A stretch of 64,000 nt of DNA, from positions 62,001 through 126,000 of the forward strand of contig NZ_RZNJ01000007.1 in the NCBI RefSeq assembly GCF_003994485.1. The letters are read 5' to 3'. The notes beneath the pieces are model-generated. The model worked only from the letters and a program-made list of their open reading frames with translations. It was not told the DNA's origin and ran no database searches. Below, one piece after another: positions 20,221 through 28,404 of this stretch. The DNA comes from Arsenicitalea aurantiaca. GTDB lineage: Bacteria > Pseudomonadota > Alphaproteobacteria > Rhizobiales > Devosiaceae. The position numbers and the translations under genes are program-made. Within the stretch, counting starts at the first letter, position 1. Every line of letters starts with the position of its first letter.

Positions 20221-21857
20221 GGCTGCCCGGCAGCCTCCGCGCCGCTCGTATAGGCGCCCACGAACCTGTTGCGGAAGGTCTCCATGGGCTCGGCGGGCAG
20301 TGCCGGGTCTGGTATCAGCCCCTCGGTCCACCCCCAGGGCGCGACCGGATCGACGAGTGCGCTCGGGCCGATGATGTGGATCGGGACGTCGAAGCTCTCG
20401 ATCTGGCTCACGAACATGGCGGGCGGGTGGTCCCCCAGCACGATGAAGACCGTCCCGTCGCGGCGACCGGTGCGGCCGATATAGTCGATCAGGATCTCGA
20501 GCGAATAGTCGACCGAGAGCCGGTACTGCTCGCGCACCCGGTCCTGGTCGCGCCAGACCACCGAGGGCGGGTCGCCGGCCAGCGCCATCTCGTTGAAGAT
20601 CGTGCCGTCGCCGACCGCGTCCCAGTCCACCCGATCGGGCACCGGCACCCAGGGCGCATGCGAGGAGATGAGCGCGATCTGGGCAAAGAGGCGCCGCTCG
20701 TCATCGGGCGGCAGCAGCCGATCGAAGGCGCTCAGCGTATACTGGTCGGGCATCGTCACCCAGTTGAAGGGTTCGCCGCGATAGCCGAGTTCGGCCGCAG
20801 GATAGACCTCGCGGAAGCCGAGCAGGCTTGCCTCGGGCCAGGGCAGCACGATCGCCGGCATGATCGCGGCGGTGGTATAGCCTTCATCGGCGGCAAGATC
20901 GAACAGGGTCTTGCGCGAGCTGGCGAGCATTGCGGTGTAGAGCGCCTGGTTGCCCGTCGTCAGTCCGGAGGCCAGGGTGCCGTGGGCGAGCCAGCTCTGC
21001 CCGCCCGAGATCGGCGAGGTCAGCCAGCCCGACCGCATGGCGAGCCCCGCCTGCGCCAGCCGGGCCTGCCCGGCTTCGAGCGTCGCCATGTGGGTTGGCG
21101 CGTAAAGGGGGTTGTCGAAGCTCGTCCGGCCGTAGCTCTCGACGAAGACGATCACCACGTCGCGCCCCTCGAGCCGGTCGAAGAGCCCCGTCATGCCGGC
21201 GAAGGGGTCGTTCTCGGCGGCCTCCCGAAAGGCGGCGAGCTGCCGGTAGAGATTGCCATAGGCCGTCGCCCGCTCGAGCGCGACGCGACCGGTGAATGCG
21301 GTGCCGGGCGGATCGAACGGCATGCGCCAGAAGCCGCGCACGGTGCCGATCTCGGCGACGATGATCCCCAGCATGAGGACTGCGCCGAGCCCGGCCGCCG
21401 CGCCCGCGGGCAGCGGCAGGCGGATGGCCGCCCATCGCCCCGTCGCCCACCAGAGCGCCCAGGCGAGCAGGAAAGGCGCCGCCAGCGCCCCGATCACGAC
21501 GAAGGCGGTGGGCACCTGCCCGATGCTGCCCGCGAGCAGCCGCACACCCGCTTCGATCAGGTTGATGTCGACGAGGGGATTGAAGGCCCGGTTGAACGCG
21601 ACGAAAAGCGCGTAGTCGGCGACCTTCAGGACCGCGACGACGACGAGGAAGAGGACGAGCACCGCACGCACCGCCTGCGTCCAGCCTCGCCCCGGGGGCA
21701 GCGCGAGCAGCAGCAGCAGGATGAAGGGCAGTTCGAGCGGGAACAGCAGCAGTGCCTGCCACGTCATCGCGGCAGGATGGTTGGGCTGGATGAGGACGAG
21801 ATGAAGGATCAGGGTCGCCAGGACGAGCCCGGCGATCCGGCCGAAACTGATCCTCAT
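20217..21857 (-). CDS. Membrane-anchored sulfatase-fold protein (LtaS/phosphoglycerol-transferase-like)
   Basis: The 546-residue protein has about five N-terminal transmembrane helices (residues 5-170) and a periplasmic alkaline-phosphatase-superfamily domain, the layout of lipoteichoic acid synthase, OpgB and phosphoethanolamine transferases. Metal-site candidates are VFVESYG with Glu240 and VLGDHPP with Asp476-His477; SGGQSWLAHGTLASG (about 284-298) is where the nucleophilic Thr/Ser should lie, probably Ser288. ISSHAPW near residue 398 is also typical. The reaction is likely transfer of a phospholipid head group to a glycan or lipid. It is flanked by 4-base overlaps with a phosphatidyltransferase and a UPF0104 gene. 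The acceptor is unknown. Confidence 0.88.
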   Translation of the reverse strand: MRISFGRIAGLVLATLILHLVLIQPNHPAAMTWQALLLFPLELPFILLLLLALPPGRGWTQAVRAVLVLFLVVVAVLKVADYALFVAFNRAFNPLVDINLIEAGVRLLAGSIGQVPTAFVVIGALAAPFLLAWALWWATGRWAAIRLPLPAGAAAGLGAVLMLGIIVAEIGTVRGFWRMPFDPPGTAFTGRVALERATAYGNLYRQLAAFREAAENDPFAGMTGLFDRLEGRDVVIVFVESYGRTSFDNPLYAPTHMATLEAGQARLAQAGLAMRSGWLTSPISGGQSWLAHGTLASGLTTGNQALYTAMLASSRKTLFDLAADEGYTTAAIMPAIVLPWPEASLLGFREVYPAAELGYRGEPFNWVTMPDQYTLSAFDRLLPPDDERRLFAQIALISSHAPWVPVPDRVDWDAVGDGTIFNEMALAGDPPSVVWRDQDRVREQYRLSVDYSLEILIDYIGRTGRRDGTVFIVLGDHPPAMFVSQIESFDVPIHIIGPSALVDPVAPWGWTEGLIPDPALPAEPMETFRNRFVGAYTSGAEAAGQP

Positions 21858-22624
21858 GCGCGGTTCCGCTTGCGCCAGACGATATCGACGCCGAACGACC
21901 AGATGAGGAGCACCGTCGCGATCGCAGCGAGCCCATATGAGACCGGCGGGGTGACGATCGGCGCCATCATGGCAATGAGCACGCCGATCTGGATGACGCA
22001 GACCAGCTTGCGCGAGAACCGCTCGGGCAATGGCCCGTCGAGCCAGGGCCAGACATAGGTGGCGGCGACGAACATGTAGCGCGCGAACCCGAGCAGGATC
22101 ACCCAGGGCCCGGCCTTGTCGAGATGAAAGGCGATGATGGCGAGCGCCAGCGCGAAGACCGCGTCGACCTCCATGTCGAACCGCGCCCCGAAGCTCGAAA
22201 CCAGCTTTTCCTTGCGGGCGAAATACCCGTCCACGCCATCGAGCGCGAGGGTGAAGACGGCGATCGCGAGGATCAGCCAGGCATGGCGCGGGTCCGAAAG
22301 CCCCGCCGGCCAGAGCACGGGAATTGCAAAGCTGCCGATGAGCGCGGCCCTGAAGAGAGTGATGAGATTGCAGACGCCAAGCCGCGCATGCGGATAGCCC
22401 TTCTCGAGCGCGCGCGCCGCAACGATCACCATCGCGAGATAGAACCCTGCCGCCGCCCACGGCCCGAACCCGTTGCCGCTCGCCAGATAAAGGCTCGCGG
22501 GCACGAGCCCGAACAGCAGGAACACCGTCCCCGCTCCGAGAAAGCGCAGGGTCACGGGGCGGATCGTCCACGCGGATCGGATGGCGCCATCGTCCGGCGC
22601 ATGGGGAATTTCGACTGTTTCCAT
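21854..22624 (-). CDS. CDP-alcohol phosphatidyltransferase family protein
   Basis: The roughly 256-residue integral membrane protein shows the full CDP-alcohol phosphotransferase motif D-x2-DG-x2-AR-x8-G-x3-D-x3-D as DGVDGYFARKEK...FGARFDMEVD near residues 136-161. Such enzymes join a CDP-linked lipid or alcohol to an alcohol acceptor (for example PgsA, PssA, Pcs). An N-terminal region with two extra helices precedes the core. The start is uncertain: ATG 22624 or GTG 22648, neither with a clear ribosome-binding site. It leads the operon with the sulfatase-fold and UPF0104 genes and is divergent from cytochrome b561. The acceptor alcohol is not evident. Confidence 0.9.
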   Translation of the reverse strand: METVEIPHAPDDGAIRSAWTIRPVTLRFLGAGTVFLLFGLVPASLYLASGNGFGPWAAAGFYLAMVIVAARALEKGYPHARLGVCNLITLFRAALIGSFAIPVLWPAGLSDPRHAWLILAIAVFTLALDGVDGYFARKEKLVSSFGARFDMEVDAVFALALAIIAFHLDKAGPWVILLGFARYMFVAATYVWPWLDGPLPERFSRKLVCVIQIGVLIAMMAPIVTPPVSYGLAAIATVLLIWSFGVDIVWRKRNRA

Positions 22625-22724
22625 GGCCGGACGAGACAAGTGTTTCACCAGAGTGTCAAGCGGATGTCACAAAGGCTTCACACACGTTAAGCTGATTGGA
22701 TCGGCCCAGTGGAGAAACGGTGAC

Positions 22725-23276
22725 ATGTCGCGCACGGATCAAGCAGGACGGTACCATGCCGTCGCCATCTTCCTGCACTGGCTGATGGCGCTCTTCATCC
22801 TCACCACCATCCCGGTCGGCATCATCATGGCGCAGGAGGGGCTGCCCCGCGATCTGCAGGACCGGCTCTTCCTCTATCACAAGAACATCGGGGTCGTGCT
22901 TCTCTTGCTGGTGGCCGTGCGGATTGCCTTCCGGGCGTTCAATCCGCCACCGCCTTTCCCCGCATCCATGCCGCGCGCGCAAAGGCTCATCGCCGCCTTC
23001 ACCCATTACGGGCTCTATCTGCTCGTGATCGTCATGGGCGTCTCGGGCTACATCTACGTCATTGCCGGGGGCTTCCCGATCGAGGGGCTGAACGCCATCG
23101 GCTTTCCCCGTCTCGTCGGGGAGAACGAAGCGCTCTCGGATCGCGCCCACGCCATCCACAGCGCGGTGCGCTTCCCGCTCGTCCTGCTGGTGCTTCTTCA
23201 TGTCGGGGCAGCGCTCTACCATCTCGCCATCAAGCGCGATGGCGTCTTCCAGCGCATGCTGCCGGGCCGGCGGTGA
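22725..23276 (+). CDS. Cytochrome b561 (CybB-like) membrane protein
   Basis: The 183-residue protein has four transmembrane helices with histidine haem ligands: His in RYHAVAIFLHWLMAL (helix 1, two His), LYHKNIGVVLLLLVAVRIAFR (helix 2), and HAIHSAVRFPLVLLVLLHVGAALYHLAIKRDGVFQRM (helix 4 and end). This is the prokaryotic cytochrome b561 family, which transfers electrons from quinol, in E. coli to superoxide. ATG 22725 follows GGAGAAACGGTGAC. The final segment KRDGVFQRMLPG is a common family ending. It appears to be a single-gene unit. Confidence 0.95.
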   Translation: MSRTDQAGRYHAVAIFLHWLMALFILTTIPVGIIMAQEGLPRDLQDRLFLYHKNIGVVLLLLVAVRIAFRAFNPPPPFPASMPRAQRLIAAFTHYGLYLLVIVMGVSGYIYVIAGGFPIEGLNAIGFPRLVGENEALSDRAHAIHSAVRFPLVLLVLLHVGAALYHLAIKRDGVFQRMLPGRR

Positions 23277-23282
23277 CTGGGG

Positions 23283-23525
23283 TCAGTTGAGCGTCGGGGT
23301 CTCGTCATAGACGGGCTGCGAGCAGAGCATCCTGCTCCCCTCGTCGAACACCTCGACCAGCGCGCGGGCCCGCGACGGCGGCCGCGCGAAAAATCCGTGC
23401 CGCGCGAGATCCGCTGCGACCGCGGCCGCCTCGACCTTCGCGGCCGCCTCGTCCGCAAGTTCGTCGCCCTCGAAGTCCTCGAAGAAGTCGTCCCCGTTCC
23501 GGACACAGAAGAAATATCTGGGCAT
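23283..23525 (-). CDS. DUF6894 small protein
   Basis: This 80-residue soluble protein begins MPRYFFCVRNGDDFFEDFEG and continues ELADEAAAKVEAAAVAADLAR, the pattern of DUF6894, a very common short family in Hyphomicrobiales with no known role. The start at 23525 matches the family N-terminus; an in-frame start 36 bases upstream adds basic noise. It converges on cytochrome b561 with a 6-base gap. Confidence 0.87.
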   Translation of the reverse strand: MPRYFFCVRNGDDFFEDFEGDELADEAAAKVEAAAVAADLARHGFFARPPSRARALVEVFDEGSRMLCSQPVYDETPTLN

Positions 23526-23705
23526 GATCACGCGCCTCCTGCGCGTGTCGCGATTACGCAACCGCGCCTCCGGCGGATCACCGTCCGCAATGTAAGCGTC
23601 TTACCATTGCGATGACGCCGGAACTGCCCCGGACCATCAACCGTTGAGGAATGCCCGCGCCCCCGAGGCACCGGCACATCCCCATCGATTTGAGTGAGAC
23701 GGCAG

Positions 23706-23918
23706 ATGAGAGCGTTTGCGGACAAAGTGCTTGAAGGGGTCATGGACACCGATCTCGACCGGCTGAGGATGATCGATCTGGGCAAGGCCTCCGCCCTCTC
23801 GCGCGATGCGGTGGAACCGCTCGTGCAGAAGGGCTGGGTGGATGCAATGGCCGACACCTATCTCATCACCATTCCGGGCCGCACGGTGATCGAACGCTAT
23901 ACCGCAGCCCGCGCCTGA
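23706..23918 (+). CDS. Small hypothetical protein (70 residues)
   Basis: The acidic/basic soluble protein MRAFADKVLEGVMDTDLDRLRMIDLGKA... has no family that I recognise. Support as a real gene comes from codon-like third-position GC, an even residue composition unlike shadow frames, and a strong rho-independent terminator 23 bases after its stop. GTG 23694 would add four residues. The C-terminal half (VEPLVQKGWVDAMADTYLITIPGRTVIERY) could form a small winged-helix-like unit, but that is only a guess. Confidence 0.6.
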   Translation: MRAFADKVLEGVMDTDLDRLRMIDLGKASALSRDAVEPLVQKGWVDAMADTYLITIPGRTVIERYTAARA

Positions 23919-23940
23919 GAGGGTTGCCCGAACCTGCTGC

Positions 23941-23976
23941 AGCCGGCGCCGATCGCTTCGATCGGGCCGGCTTTTT
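23941..23976 (+). terminator. rho-independent terminator
   Basis: AGCCGGCGCCGATCG pairs with CGATCGGGCCGGCT (one bulged G) around a 3-base loop and is followed by TTTTT. It ends the 70-residue small gene and insulates the sulfate transporter operon downstream. Confidence 0.85.
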
Positions 23977-24182
23977 CGTGTTCCGGCGACACCCTTCATC
24001 ATCTCTCTGGGACCGTCCTGAAATGGTGATGCGCGGTCTGCCGCCCGCGCGAAACAGCTTTCCACGTTCGGCCAAGCACTTGAATGACATATCTCATCGG
24101 GGCGGCTGGAATCTCGGCGCAAATGTCTATCCTTGCGCTCGACATTGCCCATCAGCGCCTCAGGGCGTCTCCGGAGAAGACC

Positions 24183-25181
24183 ATGAACAAACTCGCCCTT
24201 GCTGCACTCGCGGCCTTCACCCTCGGCGCGGCGCCCGTTGCCGCCCAGCCGACCGATATCCTCAACGTCTCCTACGACATCGGTCGCGAGCTCTACGAGC
24301 AGGTCAACGCCGCCTTCATTCCCCATTATGCAGAGCAGACCGGCACGACGCTCACCGTCAACCAGTCGCATGCCGGCTCCTCGGCCCAGGCGCGCAGCAT
24401 TCTCGAGGGTCTTCAGGCCGATCTCGTCACCTTCAACCAGGTGACCGACATCAACCTCCTCGCGCGTGAGGGCTTCGTTTCGGAAGACTGGCAGTCCGAG
24501 TTCCCAAACAACGCCTCGCCCTATTACTCGCTACCCGCCTTCCTCGTGCGCGAAGGCAATCCCAAGGGCATCGAGGACTGGGACGATCTGGTGCGTGAAG
24601 ACGTGCGGGTGATCTTCCCCAATCCCAAGACCTCGGGCAATGCGCGCTACACCTATCTCGCCGCCCGCGCCTATGCCGAGGAGGCCTTTGGCGGCGACGA
24701 GGCGCAGGTCGAGGATTTCCTCATCAAGCTCTTCAACAACGTTCCCGTCTTCGAAACCGGCGGCCGCGGCGCGACGACGGCCTTCGTCGAGCGCGAGCTG
24801 GGCGACGTGCTCATCACCTTCGAAGCCGAAGTTCAGGGCATTCGCCAGCTGAGCCCGCAGGGCAATTACGAGGCCGTGGTGCCGAGCGTCAGCCTCCTCG
24901 CCGAATTCCCGGTCGCGGTCGTCGATCGCGTCGCCGAGGCGCGTGGATCCGCCGAGATCGCCCAGGCCTATCTCGAATTCCTCTACTCGACCGAGGGCCA
25001 GGAAATCCTCGCCGCCAATTACAATCGCGTCCATGACGAGGCAGTGATCGCCGCCAATGCCGATCGCTTCCCCGAAGTGCGGCTCGTCACCGTCGAGGAC
25101 GTGTTCGGCGGCTGGGACCAGGCGAGCGCCGAGCATTTTGCCGATGGCGGCCTGCTCGACAGGGTGTTCCTGAACCAGTAA
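24183..25181 (+). CDS. Sulfate/thiosulfate ABC transporter substrate-binding protein
   Basis: The 332-residue periplasmic protein has a signal peptide ending VAAQ (cleavage near residue 22) and the CysP/Sbp pattern: ILNVSYDIGRELYEQVNAAF, NQSHAGSSAQARSILEGLQADLVTFNQ, and FPNPKTSGNARYTYLAARAY, which contain the sulfate-coordinating backbone segments. It delivers sulfate or thiosulfate to the CysT/CysW permeases encoded next. ATG 24183 has GGAGAAG 4 bases upstream. A perfect 11-base hairpin follows it (25205-25231). Confidence 0.95.
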   Translation: MNKLALAALAAFTLGAAPVAAQPTDILNVSYDIGRELYEQVNAAFIPHYAEQTGTTLTVNQSHAGSSAQARSILEGLQADLVTFNQVTDINLLAREGFVSEDWQSEFPNNASPYYSLPAFLVREGNPKGIEDWDDLVREDVRVIFPNPKTSGNARYTYLAARAYAEEAFGGDEAQVEDFLIKLFNNVPVFETGGRGATTAFVERELGDVLITFEAEVQGIRQLSPQGNYEAVVPSVSLLAEFPVAVVDRVAEARGSAEIAQAYLEFLYSTEGQEILAANYNRVHDEAVIAANADRFPEVRLVTVEDVFGGWDQASAEHFADGGLLDRVFLNQ

Positions 25182-25204
25182 GCAGCGTAACGAACCTGCA
25201 CCTG

Positions 25205-25231
25205 AAGCGGCGTGGTCCATCCACGCCGCTT
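25205..25231 (+). other. hairpin between sulfate-binding-protein and cysT genes
   Basis: AAGCGGCGTGG and CCACGCCGCTT form a perfect 11-base stem around TCCAT. The following TGCCTTTGG is a weak T-tract, so partial termination is possible, but the same position in the four other transport operons points to mRNA processing or stabilisation. Confidence 0.75.
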
Positions 25232-25247
25232 GCCTTTGGAAGGGCCG

Positions 25248-26096
25248 ATGGCGGCAACCGCTTCAAAAAGACGTTCGCGGCATCTGCTGCCCGGCTTCGG
25301 GCTGACGCTCGGCGTCACCATGCTCTATCTCGGCATAATCGTGGTGCTGCCGCTCGTGGCGATGCTGATCAAGACCACGAGTCTCGGATGGGACGAGCTC
25401 TGGCGCATCCTCACCTCCAATCGCTCCATGGCCGCCTACCGCATCACCTTCGGGTCGGCATTCTTCGCCATGCTCTTCAATGGCGTCTTCGGTCTGCTTC
25501 TGGCCTGGGTGCTCGTGCGTTACGAGTTTCCCGGCAAGCGTTTCCTCGATGCGCTTGTCGACCTGCCCTTTGCCCTGCCCACCGCAGTCGCGGGCCTTAC
25601 CCTCGTCACCCTCTTTTCCAACAATGGCTGGTACGGGCAGATCCTCAATCCGCTCGGGCTCACGGTCAATTACACGCAGGTGGGCATCGTCATCGCGATG
25701 GCCTTCACCTCCGTTCCCTTCGTCGTGCGCACCGTGCAGCCGGTGCTCGAGGAGGTGCAGGTCGATCTCGAGGAAGCCGCGCGCACCCTGGGCGCCACGC
25801 GATGGCAGGTCTTTGCGCGCGTCATCTGGCCCACCATCATGCCGGCGTTCGTCGCCGGCTGCGTGCTCTCCTTCGCGCGCAGCCTGGGGGAATTCGGCGC
25901 CGTCGTCTTCATCGCGGGCAATCTGCCGGGCATGACGGAGATCGTGTCGCTGCTCATCTACATCCGGCTCGACGAGTATAACTACTCCGCCGCAGCGGCC
26001 CTTGCGAGCGTGCTGCTCGTCGCGGCGTTCCTCACGCTGCTGCTCACCAATTTGCTCCAGGCCTGGCAGCTGCGTTACATGGAGCGCAGCAAATGA
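25248..26096 (+). CDS. cysT: Sulfate ABC transporter permease CysT (CysU)
   Basis: The 282-residue inner-membrane permease has six to seven helices. Family motifs are LPFALPTAVAGLTLVTLFSNNGWYG (about residues 105-130) and the EAA loop EEAARTLGATRWQVFARVIWPTIMPA (about residues 178-203), then FARSLGEFGAVVFIAGN, typical for the CysT/ModB group. ATG 25248 is preceded by GGAAGGG. Its stop overlaps the cysW start by 4 bases. With CysW it forms the sulfate channel. Confidence 0.94.
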   Translation: MAATASKRRSRHLLPGFGLTLGVTMLYLGIIVVLPLVAMLIKTTSLGWDELWRILTSNRSMAAYRITFGSAFFAMLFNGVFGLLLAWVLVRYEFPGKRFLDALVDLPFALPTAVAGLTLVTLFSNNGWYGQILNPLGLTVNYTQVGIVIAMAFTSVPFVVRTVQPVLEEVQVDLEEAARTLGATRWQVFARVIWPTIMPAFVAGCVLSFARSLGEFGAVVFIAGNLPGMTEIVSLLIYIRLDEYNYSAAAALASVLLVAAFLTLLLTNLLQAWQLRYMERSK

Positions 26097-26920
26097 GCCA
26101 CCCGACCCGCACCGCCCGGCATGAGCGCAGCGGCCCGGAACGGGTGCTGATTGCGCTTGCCTTCGTCCTTTCGGCACTCGTCCTCGTCGTGCCCGTCGCG
26201 CTCATCTTCGCCTTCGCCCTGCGCGAGGGTTTCGGCACCTATTTTGCCAATATTCTCGAGCCCAATACGCGCCACGCCATCTGGCTCACGGTGCTCACGG
26301 CCCTGATCGTCGTACCCATCAACATGGTGTTCGGCATCTGCGCGGCATGGGCGGTGACCCGCTTCCGGTTTCCCGGCCGCAACCTCCTAATCACCATCAT
26401 CGAGATCCCGTTCTCGGTCAGCCCGATCGTTGCGGGCGTCATCTACCTCTTCCTCTATGGCGGCCAGGGGCTCCTGGGCCCGACCCTTCAGGGGGCCGGC
26501 ATCCAGCTCATGTTCACGGTCACCGCGATCTTCCTCGTCAGCCTTTTCGTCACGGCGCCGTTCGTCGCGCGCGAGCTCATCCCGCTGATGTCCCAGCAGG
26601 GCAGCGAGGACGAGGAAGCAGCCCTCTCGCTCGGGGCCAATGGCTGGCAGATGTTCTGGCACGTCACGCTGCCAAACATTCGCTGGGCCCTGCTCTATGG
26701 GGCGGTGCTCTGCAACGCCCGGGTCATGGGCGAATTCGGCGCGGTGTCGGTCGTTTCGGGTTCCATCCGCGGCCAGACCAACACGCTGCCGCTACAGATT
26801 TCCCAGCTCTTCAACGATTTCAACGTCACCGGCGCCTTCGCCGCCTCCTCCACGCTCGCCTTCATCGCGCTCGTGACGCTGATCCTCAAGGCCCTGCTCG
26901 AAGGCCGCGGCTGGCGCTGA
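26093..26920 (+). CDS. cysW: Sulfate ABC transporter permease CysW
   Basis: The 275-residue permease has six helices, the family segment EIPFSVSPIVAGVIYLFLYGGQG (about residues 104-126) and the EAA loop EEAALSLGANGWQMFWHVTLPNIRWA (about residues 172-197), followed by RVMGEFGAVSVVSGSIRGQTNTLPL, a CysW hallmark. The usual fourth gene, cysA for the ATPase, is not downstream: the next gene is an MFS transporter after a 189-base gap. The ATPase must be encoded elsewhere or shared. Confidence 0.94.
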   Translation: MSHPTRTARHERSGPERVLIALAFVLSALVLVVPVALIFAFALREGFGTYFANILEPNTRHAIWLTVLTALIVVPINMVFGICAAWAVTRFRFPGRNLLITIIEIPFSVSPIVAGVIYLFLYGGQGLLGPTLQGAGIQLMFTVTAIFLVSLFVTAPFVARELIPLMSQQGSEDEEAALSLGANGWQMFWHVTLPNIRWALLYGAVLCNARVMGEFGAVSVVSGSIRGQTNTLPLQISQLFNDFNVTGAFAASSTLAFIALVTLILKALLEGRGWR

Positions 26921-27109
26921 GCCTGCCACTTTCGTCGGATCGGCACTTTGTCCGCATTGCCCTGCGGATGGATCGCGCCTATGAGAAATCCATGACAGGC
27001 GCATCCTTTTTGCGCCTCACCCGCCAGACCTTCGGATTTCCCTTCTGAGCACGCCCCGACATACGGCCCTGATCGGCACGCCTCGCCGTCCTGCCCCCGG
27101 AGCGCAGGG

Positions 27110-28327
27110 ATGAGCGAAGAGGCCATTGCCCCGGTCAATCAGTCCGCCTTCCGCCACGGGCCGTTCCGCTGGTATTTCGGGGCGGGCCTCGTCTCGTTCA
27201 TGGGCATGTGGTTCGAAAAGGTCGCGCTCGGCTGGTTCGCCTGGGAGCTGACCGAATCCACCTTCTGGACGGGGTTCGTCGCCGTGGCCGCAACCGCGCC
27301 TGTCGGGCTTCTCGGTCCGGTCATCGGCGTTTATGCCGAGCGCTGGGACATGCGCCGCGTCTCGGTCATCCTCAACGTCGCGATGGCGATCGTCTCGGCG
27401 ATCTTCTTTTACCTCGCCATCACGCCGGGGGTCTCGATCCTCCCCGTGGCTGCGCTCGCCCTCGTGCTCGGGGTGATCGGCGCCTTCTATCATCCGGTCC
27501 GTCTCGTCCTCGTCACGCAAGTCGTGCCGCGCCAATTCCTGCCGAGCGCCGTCGGGCTGATGGCGGTCGCCTTCAACCTCTCCCGCGTCATCGGCCCCGC
27601 GCTCGCCGGACTTCTCATTGCGGCGGCCGGCCTCCCGCCTGCCTTCATCGTCAATGCCGTCAGCTATCTGCCCATCGTCGCGGTGATCGCCGTCCTTCCC
27701 CTCATCACCCGCCCGCAGATCGAGCGCGTCCAATCCTCGCTCGGCGCGCAATTGCGCGACGGGCTCTCCTACGCGCTCAACGACCGGCTGATCCGCTGGT
27801 GCCTCGCCATCGTCGTCTGGTCGGCGACCATCGGCCGTGGCGCCCTCGAGATCATGCCCGCCGTCGTCGGCGGCATTCTCTCAGGCACGAGCAGCGATCT
27901 GGCCATCATCGCTTCGGCAGGCGGGCTCGGCGCCCTCGCGGCCGCCATGGGCGTGGGCATCCTCACCCCCACCACCGCCCAGATTGCGCGGCTCGCCCAA
28001 TTCCTCCTGCCGGTCACCACACTCCTCATCGTGCTCGTCGGGCTCTCGGCCAACCCGGTGCAGATGGCGATCGTCTTCTGCCTCCTCGGGCTCACCACCA
28101 CCGTCGTCGGCATTGGCTGCCAGATGATCGTGCAGCTCGAAGTGGCCGAGGCCTACCGCGCCCGCGTCCTCACCTGGTGGAGCACCGCCAATTTCGGCGG
28201 CGTCACCTTTGGCGGGCTCGTGCTCGGCTCGATCGGCGATGTCGTGCCGCTCTCTTGGGTGATGGTCGCCATCGGCATTCTGGGGCTCGGGCTCGCCCTG
28301 CCGCTGGTCGCGCGTCGGCCGCGCTGA
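27110..28327 (+). CDS. MFS transporter (EntS-like, MFS_3)
   Basis: The 405-residue membrane protein has about 11-12 helices. The opening RWYFGAGLVSFMGMWFEKVALGWFAWELTES and the motif GPVIGVYAERWDMRRVSVILN (a motif A form) match the MFS_3/EntS group that exports siderophores or other small compounds. Its place between the sulfate transporter and the sulfhydrylase could reflect a sulfur-linked role, but the family gives no such hint. The substrate is unknown. Confidence 0.9.
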   Translation: MSEEAIAPVNQSAFRHGPFRWYFGAGLVSFMGMWFEKVALGWFAWELTESTFWTGFVAVAATAPVGLLGPVIGVYAERWDMRRVSVILNVAMAIVSAIFFYLAITPGVSILPVAALALVLGVIGAFYHPVRLVLVTQVVPRQFLPSAVGLMAVAFNLSRVIGPALAGLLIAAAGLPPAFIVNAVSYLPIVAVIAVLPLITRPQIERVQSSLGAQLRDGLSYALNDRLIRWCLAIVVWSATIGRGALEIMPAVVGGILSGTSSDLAIIASAGGLGALAAAMGVGILTPTTAQIARLAQFLLPVTTLLIVLVGLSANPVQMAIVFCLLGLTTTVVGIGCQMIVQLEVAEAYRARVLTWWSTANFGGVTFGGLVLGSIGDVVPLSWVMVAIGILGLGLALPLVARRPR

Positions 28328-28404
28328 GTTGCCCTACGCCCCCTTGCGGCGCGGTGCGACCCGGCGTACCCCTCTAACCCAATCACAAAAGGAGGGAACG
28401 CCCC

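Noticed and set aside
20199-22058. A 619-residue open frame on the plus strand across the lipid operon.
   Set aside because: It has His/Arg/Gly/Pro-rich shadow composition, while the minus strand carries the metal-site and CDP-alcohol motifs.
23953-24182. Regulatory leader of the sulfate transporter operon.
   Set aside because: I looked for a SAM or sulfur-type riboswitch and for CysB-like inverted repeats and saw none that I could defend.
28328-28404. A SAM-type riboswitch before the O-acetylhomoserine sulfhydrylase gene, as is frequent in alphaproteobacteria.
   Set aside because: The 77-base leader lacks the conserved SAM-II/SAM-V core (no GGUGAUUUG-like or GCAGCCACGUUAAAC-like segments), only a ribosome-binding site is recognisable.
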